Assembly: GCF_014636095.1 (NCBI RefSeq)
Contig: NZ_BMDV01000001.1
Location: 831,614-895,613, forward strand
Length of the DNA: 64,000 nucleotides
Source: Acinetobacter modestus
GTDB lineage: Bacteria; Pseudomonadota; Gammaproteobacteria; Pseudomonadales; Moraxellaceae
Direction of reading: 5' to 3'
The position numbers and the translations under genes are program-made. The notes below the pieces were generated by a model. It did no database searches. It was not told where the DNA came from and saw only the letters and a list, made by a program, of their open reading frames with translations. Of the stretch, positions 25,646-35,631 are shown in pieces. The stretch's first letter is position 1; each line of letters begins with the position of its first letter.

Positions 25646-26896
25646 ATGACTGTGCGTTTTTTTCATACGTCTGACTGGCATTTGGGGCAGTTTTTTTATA
25701 ATCATTCCCGCCACTACGAACATGAACAATTTCTGGCATGGTTACTTGAGCAAATCAAAGTAAAACAACCGCATGCCTTATTGATTGCGGGCGATATTTT
25801 TGATGTGATTAACCCTAGCTCACAGGCACAAAAACAACTATATCAATTCCTTGCCGATGCCCATGAAGTTGCTCCACAGATGCAAACCTTAATGATTGCT
25901 GGCAATCATGACTCGGGTTATCGGATTGAACAGGTTGAGCCTTTATTAGAAAAATACAATGCCAAAACGGTCGGTGTAATTCGCTGGAATAAAGATAAAA
26001 GCCTCGATTTAGACCGTCTAATTTTGCCGATTTATGATGAGCAAAAACAGACAGTGGCGTGGTGTATTGCCCTGCCATTTCTACGTTCAGCTGAAATCAC
26101 AGGTTTTAATGAACACACCACCAACAGCCAAAATGCAATTGCTTATCTACACCAACAATTAATTGAAGAAGCCAAACGCCGTAAAACTGATGATCAGGCC
26201 TTAATTCTAATGTCACATGCGCATATGCAAGGTGGAGAAACTTCCGATTCAGAGCGGCCGATTATCATTGGCAATGAAGAAGCTCTATCTACGGCGCTGT
26301 TCGATGACAGCATTGATTATGTGGCGCTGGGTCATTTACATAAACCACAAAAAGTACAGCATCCACATATTCGTTATAGCGGTTCACCAATTCCTTTGTC
26401 ATTTAGTGAAATCAACTATAAACATCAAGTGGTCGAGGTCAGGATTGACCCCACAAAAAGTGAAGCTTCATTTAGCTTTGAAGCTTTAGCGATACCACGA
26501 AGTATTCAACTGCATAAAATTAAAGATGAACTGGCAGCAGTCATGCAACATCTTCGCAATCTGCCAAATGAACCGATCGAAAATCTGGAGCATCGTGAAT
26601 ATGTTGATATCGAATATCATACTACGACGCCACCACAGCCTAATCTACGACAACAATTTGAAGATGCCTTGCCCAAAGATCGTTATCGACTGGTTCGCAT
26701 TTCCAGACAATATCTCTCCAATGAAAGTAATGCCGAGAGCAGGCAGAGCATTAGCTTGGAACCACCTACACCCGAAAAACTATTTCAGCAAATTTGGGAG
26801 AAAAAGGGCTATCACGCCGATGATGAAGCCACTCAAGACTTTATGAGTTTGGTCGCAGAAGCACAAAAGCAACTTGAAGATGATCAAACTGTTTAA
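25646..26896 (+). CDS. sbcD: Exonuclease SbcD (Mre11-type nuclease subunit)
   Basis: Nuclease of the SbcCD complex, which cuts hairpins and processes DNA ends and palindromes. The metallophosphoesterase motifs are all present: HTSDWHLGQ, IAGDIFDV, IAGNHDSG, MSHAHMQGG and ALGHLHKPQ. A C-terminal capping and SbcC-binding part follows to residue 416. It precedes sbcC by 9 bases, so the two are translated from one message. Confidence 0.95.
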   Translation: MTVRFFHTSDWHLGQFFYNHSRHYEHEQFLAWLLEQIKVKQPHALLIAGDIFDVINPSSQAQKQLYQFLADAHEVAPQMQTLMIAGNHDSGYRIEQVEPLLEKYNAKTVGVIRWNKDKSLDLDRLILPIYDEQKQTVAWCIALPFLRSAEITGFNEHTTNSQNAIAYLHQQLIEEAKRRKTDDQALILMSHAHMQGGETSDSERPIIIGNEEALSTALFDDSIDYVALGHLHKPQKVQHPHIRYSGSPIPLSFSEINYKHQVVEVRIDPTKSEASFSFEALAIPRSIQLHKIKDELAAVMQHLRNLPNEPIENLEHREYVDIEYHTTTPPQPNLRQQFEDALPKDRYRLVRISRQYLSNESNAESRQSISLEPPTPEKLFQQIWEKKGYHADDEATQDFMSLVAEAQKQLEDDQTV

Positions 26897-26905
26897 GGAC
26901 CTGCC

Positions 26906-29900
26906 ATGAAAATTTTATCAATTCGACTGAAAAATTTGGCATCTCTGGCAGATGAGCATTTTATTGATTTTGAAACTGAGCCTTTGGCCAGTGCGGGACT
27001 GATCGCCATTGTCGGAAAAACTGGCGCGGGTAAATCCACGATTTTAGATGCCATGTGTCTGGCATTATTTAATAAAATTCCACGCCTCAAAGAAAGTGAC
27101 GGCAAGCTATTAGATGTCGATGGTTCGGAACTACTCACGAACTCCCCTTTAACGGTTCTACGTCGTGGCACTGGACATGGTTTTGCCGAACTGTGTTTTG
27201 TGGCACAAGATCAGAAGCATTACCTCGCACGTTGGGAAATTAAACGTGCCCGTGAAAATGCCAGTGGCAAACTACAAAGTGTGCAACGTTCACTCAAATG
27301 CCTGACTGATGGCGTGGTAATTGCAGATAAAACCAAAGCGGTTGAAGCACATATTCAACAGATTACTCAACTGAGTTTTGAGCAATTCACTCGTGCAGTA
27401 CTCTTGGCACAATCGGAAGTGACCGCATTTTTAAAGGCACGCGATAATGAACGTGGTGAATTACTCGAATATCTGACCAACTCCAGTATTTTTGCCAAAA
27501 TTGGGCAACTGGCTTTTGAAAAGACCCGTGAAATCAGTAACCAACGCAAACAACTGGAAAATGTTTTAGGTCATATAGAAATTCGTTCAGATGAAGAAGT
27601 TGCCGAATTACAGACTCAATTTCAGCAGATACAACAACAGGTTCAACAGTTGGAAGCCGACAAAGTTCAGCTTAATCAACAGCAACAATGGTTTGAACAG
27701 CGACAGAAACTCAAAACTGAAATCACACTAAAACAGCAACAGCATGACATTCAAATTCAAGCACATCAGGCTTTAGCCGCAGATCGCAATCGACTAAGCC
27801 AACTCGAAACCTTTTCAGGCATTCGTCCGATTGTGTTCCAACAGCAACAACTGGAAAAAGCACTGCAACAGCTTGAACCACAGATTCAACTCAAGCAGCA
27901 GCACTTTACCGCTGTAAGTACCCAATTTGAGCAAGAAAAAACAGCTTATACACAGGCTGAAACGGCCTTACAGCAATTTCAGAGTTTTGAACAAAACCAT
28001 CAACCTGAACTCACCCAAGTCCGTAAATATGTACAGGAACGTGAATACATTGCCGATGAATATAAAAAAACCAAAGTTCGCTTAAACCAAAACGAAGCGC
28101 AACAACAACCATTACTTGAGCAACAGCAGCAGTTTGAACAAAGTCGCCACAGTCTATCCATACAACAACAAATCTGCTCTGAACAGCTGCAACAGAGCGC
28201 ACAATTCTCCGCTTTAGATAAAGGCTTGAATGCACATCTGCAGCAACTAAAGCAATTTATTCAGCAGTATCAAAAAGTCGAGCATAATTTAGGTCCGATT
28301 CAACAGGCTCAGTCCAAGCTTGAACAAGATCAGATCGTATTGAATGAGCTCATTCAAAAATTTGGCACACCACAACAGATTGAAAACCAAATTGAGCAGA
28401 AACAAAAACTCAGAGAGCAACAACAGGCTCGACTAAATCAACAGGATATTATTCAACAAAAATTGCAGCATTATTTTGAACTTAAAAAAGAACATGATGA
28501 ACTAAGCCATAAGCTCAGTAGCACGCAGCAACAACATCAGCAGCTTGATCAACAACTGCAAACTAGCCAAGGCGAATTCCAGTCTGCCAAAACTGAACGG
28601 GAAAAATTGCAGCAAATGTTGCAACAACAGCGTTTATTACATGCTGAAAATATTGAACATCTGCGTGCAGAACTCAAACACGGTGAAGCCTGTCTGGTCT
28701 GTGGCAGCACCGAACACCCCTATCGTGATGATGCCAGTCAGCTCTCCAAAGCCTTGTATGAGCTACAACAACAGCAAGAGCAACAGGCGATTCAACAAGA
28801 GCAACAATGCTTTCAACTTTGGCAAAACACACAGCAGCAATTTACCCAGATTCGTACCGAACTGACGCAATTGCAATCTGCCATGCAACAAGCGGATGAC
28901 AAATTCAAGCTGCAACATCAGGAATTAGTCAAACATGCAGCACAGTTCGAGAGCCAGTTAGATTTAACTCAGTCGCATGCGGAAATCACTACAGTTCAAC
29001 AGCAATACATCAATGAGGCAACCCAGTTCAAACAGCAGATTGAAATTGAATTACAGCAACTGCATCAGGCCAATAAAGACCACTATCACCTGACTCAAAC
29101 GATTCAAAATATCCGTTATCAACTCGAAAGCGTACAGCAGTCACAGCAACAGATTCAACATGTTGTAGATTGCCTGAGCAGCGATGAACGAGGCTTATGG
29201 CAGCAGCAGACGCTAAGCTACACCCAACAGTTAGCACAACGTTTACAGCAACGCGCTCAACAACTTGAACAAGCTGAAACACTCAGCAAACAACAGCAGC
29301 AGCTTGAACAGCAACTGAATCTATTAAAATCCAATTTAACCAGCTTGATTACTCAACATACGGAGTTTAGCCTGCAACTCAAAGATGTCGAGATTAAAGG
29401 CAAACAAAATACAGACTCAGCGCATCAACTGATTGTGGCAATGACAGGTTTAACCGAACTTAAAGCCAATGAATGGTTAAACCAACACGATCAACAGCGT
29501 CAGCAACTCCAAAATCAATATCAGCAGATCAAGCAAGGTTTTGAACAGGCTCGTCAAAGTTTTGAACAGCAGAAAAATGAACTGGAACAGCTCAAAGCCC
29601 AACAGCAGCAACAACAATCTACCCTCATCCAATCCAAGACTGAAATTCGAGCATGGTTAGACCAGCATGCTGAATTTGCAGAACATCAATTAGCTGATTT
29701 ACTTGCTATTCGAGCTGAACAAGAACAGCACATTCGAACATCGCTACAACATGCAGAACGCTTGCTCAATGAAGCCGCCTCTGCCCTAAAAACATTGCAA
29801 CAGCAATTACAGATACATCAGCAACAACAGCCACCCATCGAATACACTCAGTTGCTTGAGCACATCCACCTCAATCGTGAGAAGCTACAACAGCAAGGCG

Positions 29901-30502
29901 AACAACGTGATCAGTTCAAACTGAAACTGGAACTACATCAACAAAACCTTGCCAAGCAAAAGCAATTTGCAGATCAAATTCAGCAGATTCAGCAGCAGGA
30001 ACATCGCTGGAATAAAATTTCCAGTTTAATTGGCGATTCTAAAGGTAAGGATTTCCGTGATTTAGCCCAGCAATATAATCTGGATATTCTGCTTGAATAT
30101 GCCAACCAACAACTCAGCATGTTGTCACAGCGTTATACCTTAAAACGTTTGGATAACTCCCTCAGCCTAGCCATCATTGACCATGATATGGATGGAGAAA
30201 CCCGTTCAGTGGCTTCTCTGTCTGGTGGTGAGTCCTTCCTCACTGCCTTGGCAATTTCTTTGGCAATTGCCAATATGGCCTCTGGTTCCATGAAAATCGA
30301 ATCCCTGTTTATTGATGAGGGCTTTGGGACGCTGGATGCCTCTTCTTTACATATGGTAATGAATGCTCTGGATCAATTACAAAGCCAAGGTCGTAAAGTG
30401 GTGTTAATCTCGCATATTCAGGAAATGCATGAGCGGATTCCTGTACAAATTCAGGTACAGCCGATTGGCTCAGGTTCGAGTCGGATTGAGGTGGTCGGAT
30501 AA
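26906..30502 (+). CDS. sbcC: Exonuclease SbcC (Rad50-type ATPase), glutamine-rich coiled coil
   Basis: ATPase and tether of SbcCD. Walker A VGKTGAGKSTILDAMCLALF lies near residue 37. The zinc-hook cysteines are C596 and C599 in ACLVCGSTEHP. The ABC signature SLSGGESFLTALA and Walker B LFIDEGFGTLD are near the C-terminus. Between them are two long coiled-coil arms (about 190-590 and 615-1050) that are very rich in glutamine, with many runs of QQQ. At 1,198 residues it is somewhat longer than E. coli SbcC (1,048). The core motifs are intact, so it should be active. Confidence 0.95.
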   Translation: MKILSIRLKNLASLADEHFIDFETEPLASAGLIAIVGKTGAGKSTILDAMCLALFNKIPRLKESDGKLLDVDGSELLTNSPLTVLRRGTGHGFAELCFVAQDQKHYLARWEIKRARENASGKLQSVQRSLKCLTDGVVIADKTKAVEAHIQQITQLSFEQFTRAVLLAQSEVTAFLKARDNERGELLEYLTNSSIFAKIGQLAFEKTREISNQRKQLENVLGHIEIRSDEEVAELQTQFQQIQQQVQQLEADKVQLNQQQQWFEQRQKLKTEITLKQQQHDIQIQAHQALAADRNRLSQLETFSGIRPIVFQQQQLEKALQQLEPQIQLKQQHFTAVSTQFEQEKTAYTQAETALQQFQSFEQNHQPELTQVRKYVQEREYIADEYKKTKVRLNQNEAQQQPLLEQQQQFEQSRHSLSIQQQICSEQLQQSAQFSALDKGLNAHLQQLKQFIQQYQKVEHNLGPIQQAQSKLEQDQIVLNELIQKFGTPQQIENQIEQKQKLREQQQARLNQQDIIQQKLQHYFELKKEHDELSHKLSSTQQQHQQLDQQLQTSQGEFQSAKTEREKLQQMLQQQRLLHAENIEHLRAELKHGEACLVCGSTEHPYRDDASQLSKALYELQQQQEQQAIQQEQQCFQLWQNTQQQFTQIRTELTQLQSAMQQADDKFKLQHQELVKHAAQFESQLDLTQSHAEITTVQQQYINEATQFKQQIEIELQQLHQANKDHYHLTQTIQNIRYQLESVQQSQQQIQHVVDCLSSDERGLWQQQTLSYTQQLAQRLQQRAQQLEQAETLSKQQQQLEQQLNLLKSNLTSLITQHTEFSLQLKDVEIKGKQNTDSAHQLIVAMTGLTELKANEWLNQHDQQRQQLQNQYQQIKQGFEQARQSFEQQKNELEQLKAQQQQQQSTLIQSKTEIRAWLDQHAEFAEHQLADLLAIRAEQEQHIRTSLQHAERLLNEAASALKTLQQQLQIHQQQQPPIEYTQLLEHIHLNREKLQQQGEQRDQFKLKLELHQQNLAKQKQFADQIQQIQQQEHRWNKISSLIGDSKGKDFRDLAQQYNLDILLEYANQQLSMLSQRYTLKRLDNSLSLAIIDHDMDGETRSVASLSGGESFLTALAISLAIANMASGSMKIESLFIDEGFGTLDASSLHMVMNALDQLQSQGRKVVLISHIQEMHERIPVQIQVQPIGSGSSRIEVVG

Positions 30503-30620
30503 ATATAATCATGCTTACGGAAAGCGAAAATGGAATAAAATGACCTCTTTCAACTTATATCAATATTCAAACGTATTTCTGATCAGCAACTTGTGGAATA
30601 AGTTTGTCTATATCGCTTAG

Positions 30621-30803
30621 ACACAAAAACAATATGCTGTCTTATGCACTAATTTTTATAATTCTACTTATTCAAATGATGATCATACTTATTTTAAAAA
30701 ACTAACCATTGAGTTACTACTTGAGGAATCGCCTAAATCTCGTTGTAAATGGTTTTCTTCAATTCAAAAAGTGATTGAGCAACATGATTTAGATTTCGGC
30801 TAA
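30621..30803 (+). pseudogene. Possible short coding remnant
   Basis: A frame of 60 codons without ATG begins after a TAG (30618-30620) and ends at TAA 30801-30803. Its last third looks like a genuine C-terminus (ELLLEESPKSRCKWFSSIQK, then VIEQHDLDFG). I do not recognise the parent. The rest of 30,503-31,027 contains nothing else I can support. Confidence 0.25.
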
Positions 30804-31039
30804 TTTTTCTAATCAAATAACAAAAATTAGTTTTACTTCACATATTCATAAATATACTAACCGATTCAGCTAAAAGTTATTATTTCCCCTCATAAACTTA
30901 ACCAATAGCATTAGTAATGAATTACTTTAATTATTATTTTAAAAACGACATCTAATGTCGTATTCACTTAGAAAGAGATTGTTGTTTCTCATAATATTGA
31001 CTATTTTATCAAAAACATTAATTCAATATGAGAATTTTT

Positions 31040-31612
31040 ATGGCTGCAATTAAGCTGAGTGATGAGGAAGCTAGTAATTTTTTTACTGAACAAATTGGCA
31101 AAAATCACCCTTTCACGATTCTTCATCCAGAAATATTAAAAGAACAAATTTATCAAGCTGCCCTATATTCCAAGCAAAACCAAGGTACTCATATCCCTGT
31201 GATTGTGCGTTTTCGGATTGAATTTTCTTATTTTCAGCCTCGCTTAAAACGATATTTCAATATTCATTTATATATACGAGCTACGATAGATTTTTATTGG
31301 AATAAAAAAAATAAAGGAGATGAAATCAGCCGGACTTATTTTACAACTGATTTTTATCTAAGAACCTATGACTTTTTTGATGTCCAAACTGAAAAAAAAT
31401 ATCATTTCTGTCTTAAAAACCCATTTGAAGTTCCAAATTTTTCCGCTACACCTACAATTTATCGCCAAGTGGATTCTTTGATTTATTTTTTAAAATATCG
31501 CTTACCAGACATTAATGAAAACTTGATTCATTTTATTGACAGTGAAAAATTCAAAACCACACTATTTCTTGATTTTGAACGTCCAATCAACCAACAAATT
31601 AATGCCTTGTAA
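31040..31612 (+). CDS. Hypothetical protein, 190 aa
   Basis: Not recognised. The protein is soluble, basic and rich in Phe, Tyr and Ile, with alternating aromatic strands in the middle (VIVRFRIEFSYFQPRL, RYFNIHLYIRATIDFYW), suggesting a beta-sheet domain. No signal peptide. The open frame allows an ATG at 31028. The ATG at 31040 is preferred because GAGA lies 6 bases before it. AT-rich and isolated, with no operon partner. It converges on the lipoprotein gene, 24 bases apart. Confidence 0.6.
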   Translation: MAAIKLSDEEASNFFTEQIGKNHPFTILHPEILKEQIYQAALYSKQNQGTHIPVIVRFRIEFSYFQPRLKRYFNIHLYIRATIDFYWNKKNKGDEISRTYFTTDFYLRTYDFFDVQTEKKYHFCLKNPFEVPNFSATPTIYRQVDSLIYFLKYRLPDINENLIHFIDSEKFKTTLFLDFERPINQQINAL

Positions 31613-31636
31613 AAACAAGGCATTATTGAAAGTAAA

Positions 31637-32356
31637 TTATTCTTTGTCCGCAGGAAAAGCTTTAGGTGGCGGTGCATATTTAGATGAATCTTTTATTTCA
31701 TCTTTTGAATCAGGAGATTCAAGTTGATAAATTGCTGTTCCAATAATACCTGTATTCTGAATTGAACCATGATCTGAATTTGTAGCATAAGCATCTTCTG
31801 GTGAACTGAATGTAAAAGAAGCAACCGCAGAATCACTCTTACGAAAACCTTCTATTTGAACTGTGCTATGTGGATGTAATACATAACCAGAATTATTGCG
31901 TGAAGCAATACTTCCATTTAGTACATCCATACCATCTACACTTGCAACCACTTCATAAGTGTTGTCGGTATGATTTTCATATTTTAATTGATAGATCTGG
32001 CCATTTTTACCTGAAAGATAATAATTTTGACCATCTCTATATAAGGGGAGCTCTTGATTATTATCATTAACAACAGAAAAACTAATTTTCCCAGCTGCTA
32101 AAGAAATACTATTCACCATTTTGCCTTGATATTGTTTATTGGCATAACGAATTTCTGATTCAGCAATCGGCTGTTCAGATAAACGCGCCAAATTCACCTC
32201 AGTCACATGTGAAGTGACTTCATCTCCCCATTTTGTACCTAGTTTTTCATCTGCTGTAACTTGGGCATTCTGCTCTGTAACTACATCTTCTTTTTTACTG
32301 CAAGCAGCTAAAAATAAACATAAAATAAATGAGATTAAGAAATAGATTTTTTTCAT
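31637..32356 (-). CDS. Hypothetical lipoprotein, 239 aa
   Basis: A lipoprotein signal peptide is clear: MKKIYFLISFILCLFLAAC with LAAC as lipobox and Cys19, followed by SKKED. The mature part is acidic and beta-rich (ISFSVVNDNNQELPLYRDG, then YYLSGKNGQIYQLKYEN), with a proline-rich end (YAPPPKAFPADKE). The family is not recognised. Asp is absent after the Cys, so outer-membrane sorting is plausible. Function unknown. Confidence 0.75.
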   Translation of the reverse strand: MKKIYFLISFILCLFLAACSKKEDVVTEQNAQVTADEKLGTKWGDEVTSHVTEVNLARLSEQPIAESEIRYANKQYQGKMVNSISLAAGKISFSVVNDNNQELPLYRDGQNYYLSGKNGQIYQLKYENHTDNTYEVVASVDGMDVLNGSIASRNNSGYVLHPHSTVQIEGFRKSDSAVASFTFSSPEDAYATNSDHGSIQNTGIIGTAIYQLESPDSKDEIKDSSKYAPPPKAFPADKE

Positions 32357-32538
32357 TTAAATTAACCCTAAATTAAGTTCTTATCATTATGAGCAAATAA
32401 TTTTTAATCGCTTAATATGAGCATCATATAAGTGATCAACAAATTATTCTAAATTAAGCCATTTTTTTCAACACCGTATAAATTTTATATAATTGTAATT
32501 ACTTCTCTATTCTCTGAGCTAAAGAAGTAATTAACTCA

Positions 32539-33231
32539 TTATGAAATATTTGAATAATCCCGTGCACCAAACAATGCTGTTCCTACTCTGATCATAGTTG
32601 AACCTGCTGCAATCGCAGCTTCAAGATCGGCAGACATGCCCATACTTAATGTATCCCAGTCTTGCGGCTGTGCATGCTGAGACTTAACTTCATCAAATAA
32701 GGCTTTGGCATCGATAAACGCAGCATAATTTTCAGGTGCCGGAATCACCATCAATCCACGTAAACGGATATTTGGAAGCTGACTGATTTGATGAACCAAT
32801 TCTAAAACCTCATTTGATTGGCAACCATCTTTAGAATTTTGCCCATCAATATTTACCTGAATACATATATTTAACGGTTTTTGATTTTCCAAACGTTGAT
32901 TGGATAACCGTTCTGCAATAATCAAACGATCGACACCATGTACCCAATCAAATGTTTCTGCTAAATGCTTGGTTTTATTGCGTTGTACATGACCAATAAA
33001 ATGCCATTCAATATCTAAATCTTGTAATTCATCAATTTTAGTTAAGGCTTCTTGCAAATAATTTTCACCAAAACAACGCTGACCAACAGTATACATTTCT
33101 CGTAAGGTTTGGCTCGGATGAGTCTTTGAAACAGCCAACAATTGCACAGTCGAAGGATCACGTTTCACCAGCTGGCAGGCTTGCTCTATTTGATTTAAAA
33201 CAGATTGACGGAATTGCTCAGATTTATTCAT
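32539..33231 (-). CDS. yggS: PLP-binding protein YggS/PLPBP
   Basis: Pyridoxal 5'-phosphate carrier/homeostasis protein with a TIM-barrel fold. Seen: the Lys-containing LLAVSKTHP that binds PLP, then FGENYLQEA, EWHFIGHVQRNKTK, VNIDGQNSKDGCQ, LRGLMVIPAP, and the phosphate-binding LSMGMSADLEAAIAAGSTMIRVGTALFG. The ATG at 33229-33231 gives 230 residues, as in E. coli; a GTG five codons upstream is an alternative. It is divergent from pilT, the conserved neighbourhood in pseudomonads and Acinetobacter. Confidence 0.95.
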   Translation of the reverse strand: MNKSEQFRQSVLNQIEQACQLVKRDPSTVQLLAVSKTHPSQTLREMYTVGQRCFGENYLQEALTKIDELQDLDIEWHFIGHVQRNKTKHLAETFDWVHGVDRLIIAERLSNQRLENQKPLNICIQVNIDGQNSKDGCQSNEVLELVHQISQLPNIRLRGLMVIPAPENYAAFIDAKALFDEVKSQHAQPQDWDTLSMGMSADLEAAIAAGSTMIRVGTALFGARDYSNIS

Positions 33232-33355
33232 TGACACAGTTCTCACTTACAAAATCTTTTTTTCTCTCACATTCTATAATATGTTGGTAACACAGAGTGA
33301 AAGCCGTATATTATTCTATAAAAGAATGAGGCATTTTGATTGTTTCGGGGAAATC

Positions 33356-34393
33356 ATGGATATTACAGAATTACTAGCATTTGCAGTTAAAAACGGTGCT
33401 TCAGACTTACATCTTTCATCAGGTATGCCACCAATGATTCGTGTAGATGGTGAAGTCCGTCGTATTAATTTACCAGCACTAGAACATAAAGATGTACACC
33501 GCTTAGTGTATGACATCATGAATGATAAACAACGTCGTGATTATGAAGAAGATCTAGAAACTGACTTTTCATTTGAAGTGCCTAATATTGCACGTTTTCG
33601 TGTGAACGCATTCAACCAAAACCGTGGCGCTGGCGCAGTATTCCGTACCATTCCATCTAAAGTTTTAACCATGGAAGACCTTGGTTTAGGTTCAATTTTT
33701 AAAGAAATTTGTGATTATCCACGTGGTATTGTTTTGGTTACAGGACCTACGGGTTCTGGTAAATCAACGACGCTCGCTGCGATGATTGATTATATTAATG
33801 AAAACCGTTATGACCATATTTTAACAGTTGAAGATCCTATTGAATTTGTACACCAATCTAAAAAATGTTTGATTAACCAACGTGAAGTGCATCGTGATAC
33901 TCATGGCTTTAACCAAGCACTTCGTTCTGCTCTTCGTGAAGACCCTGACATTATTCTTGTCGGTGAGATGCGTGATTTAGAAACCATTCGACTTGCGTTA
34001 ACTGCGGCTGAAACAGGTCACTTAGTGTTTGGTACCCTACATACCACCTCTGCAGCTAAAACCATTGACCGTGTCATCGACGTATTCCCTGCCGAAGAAA
34101 AAGATATGGTTCGTGCCATGCTTTCTGAATCACTACAAGCCGTTATTTCACAAACATTATTGAAGAAAAATGGTGGTGGTCGTGTTGCAGCGCATGAAAT
34201 CATGATTGGAATTCCAGCCATTCGTAACCTTGTACGTGAAAATAAAGTGGCTCAGATGTATTCTGCCATCCAAACGGGTGCAAACTATGGTATGACTACA
34301 CTTGACCAAAGTCTTAAGACCTTGGTTTCAAAAGGTGTTATTAGTCCTCAAGTTGCCCGTACTGCAGCAAAACAACCTGAGTCATTCCTATAA
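33356..34393 (+). CDS. pilT: Type IV pilus retraction ATPase PilT
   Basis: Hexameric AAA+-like motor that depolymerises type IV pili for twitching motility and DNA uptake. Walker A GPTGSGKSTT, the Asp box, Walker B ILVGEMRD, the His box TGHLVFGTLHT and the C-terminal AIRNLVRE retraction motif are all present. The true start is the ATG at 33356 (MDITELLAFAVKNGASDLHL), with GGGGA upstream. The frame extends 25 codons further but that part is not homologous. At 345 residues it is the standard size. Followed by pilU after 24 bases. Confidence 0.96.
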   Translation: MDITELLAFAVKNGASDLHLSSGMPPMIRVDGEVRRINLPALEHKDVHRLVYDIMNDKQRRDYEEDLETDFSFEVPNIARFRVNAFNQNRGAGAVFRTIPSKVLTMEDLGLGSIFKEICDYPRGIVLVTGPTGSGKSTTLAAMIDYINENRYDHILTVEDPIEFVHQSKKCLINQREVHRDTHGFNQALRSALREDPDIILVGEMRDLETIRLALTAAETGHLVFGTLHTTSAAKTIDRVIDVFPAEEKDMVRAMLSESLQAVISQTLLKKNGGGRVAAHEIMIGIPAIRNLVRENKVAQMYSAIQTGANYGMTTLDQSLKTLVSKGVISPQVARTAAKQPESFL

Positions 34394-34417
34394 TAATAAA
34401 CGGATTAGAGAAATATC

Positions 34418-35536
34418 ATGGACTTTAATGATTTACTCAATTTAATGATTCAACAAAGTGCATCTGATTTATTTGTCACTGCAGATGTTGAACCGTCAAT
34501 GAAGATCAACGGTCAAATTGTGCCTGTTTCAAAGTCTAAACTCTCAGGTGAAGTCGTTGGCCAGTTACTTCATTCAATTATGTCAGATAAGCAGCGTAAA
34601 GAATTCGCTGAAACAAGAGAGTGTAATTTTGCGATCGTCAATCGTGAGAAAACAGCTCGTTTCCGTGTAAGTGCCTTTCAACAACGTGATATGCCTGGAA
34701 TGGTTTTACGTCGTATTGAAACTGTTATTCCAACCATGGATGAACTCAAGCTCCCTAGTGTGCTAAAAGAACTCGCCATGACCAAACGCGGTATCATTAT
34801 CTTTGTAGGCGCAACAGGTACAGGTAAATCAACCTCATTAGCTTCGATGATTGGTTACCGTAACCAAAATTCAAAGGGTCATATTATTACCATTGAAGAC
34901 CCAATTGAATTTGTACATCAACATGCGGGTTGTATTGTCACTCAACGTGAAGTCGGGATTGATACAGATTCATTTGAAGTCGCATTAAAAAATACGCTTC
35001 GCCAAGCACCTGATGTGATCTTAATTGGTGAGATTCGTTCTCGAGAAACCATGGACTATGCAATTGCTTTTGCTGAAACAGGTCACTTAGTGCTCGCAAC
35101 ACTACACGCAAACAATGCAAACCAAGCACTTGATCGTATTATTCACTTCTTTGAAGCAGATCGCCATCCTCAATTACATATGGATTTATCACTTAATCTC
35201 AAGGCGATGGTTGCTCAACAGTTGATTCCAACGCCAGATGGTAATTCACGTCGCGCAGCAATTGAGATTCTGATTAATACACCACTTTTAGCAGACTACA
35301 TACGCAAAGGTGAAGTACATGAAATCAAAGATCTCATGAAGCGTTCTCGTGAGTTGGGTATGCAAACTTTTGACCAAGCATTATTTGATTTATACAAAGC
35401 AGGTGAAATTACGTATAAAGATGCACTGAAGCATGCTGACTCGCCAAATGACTTACGCCTCACAATTAAACTTTCAGAAGAAGGTACAGATCAGTTATTG
35501 AGTGCGAGCCGAAATATTACCTTTGATGGTCAATAA
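34418..35536 (+). CDS. pilU: PilT-dependent retraction ATPase PilU
   Basis: PilT paralogue that assists forceful pilus retraction. Walker A GATGTGKSTS, Walker B ILIGEIRS and His box TGHLVLATLHANNA are present. It has the longer C-terminus typical of PilU (372 residues) after PilT's end point. It forms an operon with pilT and ends at a strong terminator. Confidence 0.95.
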   Translation: MDFNDLLNLMIQQSASDLFVTADVEPSMKINGQIVPVSKSKLSGEVVGQLLHSIMSDKQRKEFAETRECNFAIVNREKTARFRVSAFQQRDMPGMVLRRIETVIPTMDELKLPSVLKELAMTKRGIIIFVGATGTGKSTSLASMIGYRNQNSKGHIITIEDPIEFVHQHAGCIVTQREVGIDTDSFEVALKNTLRQAPDVILIGEIRSRETMDYAIAFAETGHLVLATLHANNANQALDRIIHFFEADRHPQLHMDLSLNLKAMVAQQLIPTPDGNSRRAAIEILINTPLLADYIRKGEVHEIKDLMKRSRELGMQTFDQALFDLYKAGEITYKDALKHADSPNDLRLTIKLSEEGTDQLLSASRNITFDGQ

Positions 35537-35552
35537 TTCAAATTAAGCCATT

Positions 35553-35587
35553 AAAAAAGGAAGGTTTTTTATGACCTTCCTTTTTTA
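35553..35587. terminator. Terminator between pilU and fur
   Basis: AAAAAAGGAAGGT and ACCTTCCTTTTTT enclose a short loop. T-runs on both strands make it bidirectional. Confidence 0.85.
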
Positions 35588-35631
35588 TTTGTTTAATTTT
35601 AGTAAAGTACTAAGCTTTAACTAAACCAAAC

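Noticed and set aside
26217..30512. Repetitive CAACAG-type sequence that could be mistaken for an array of repeats
   Set aside because: It is codon usage for the glutamine-rich SbcC coiled coil, with no regular unit length or spacers, so it is not a CRISPR.
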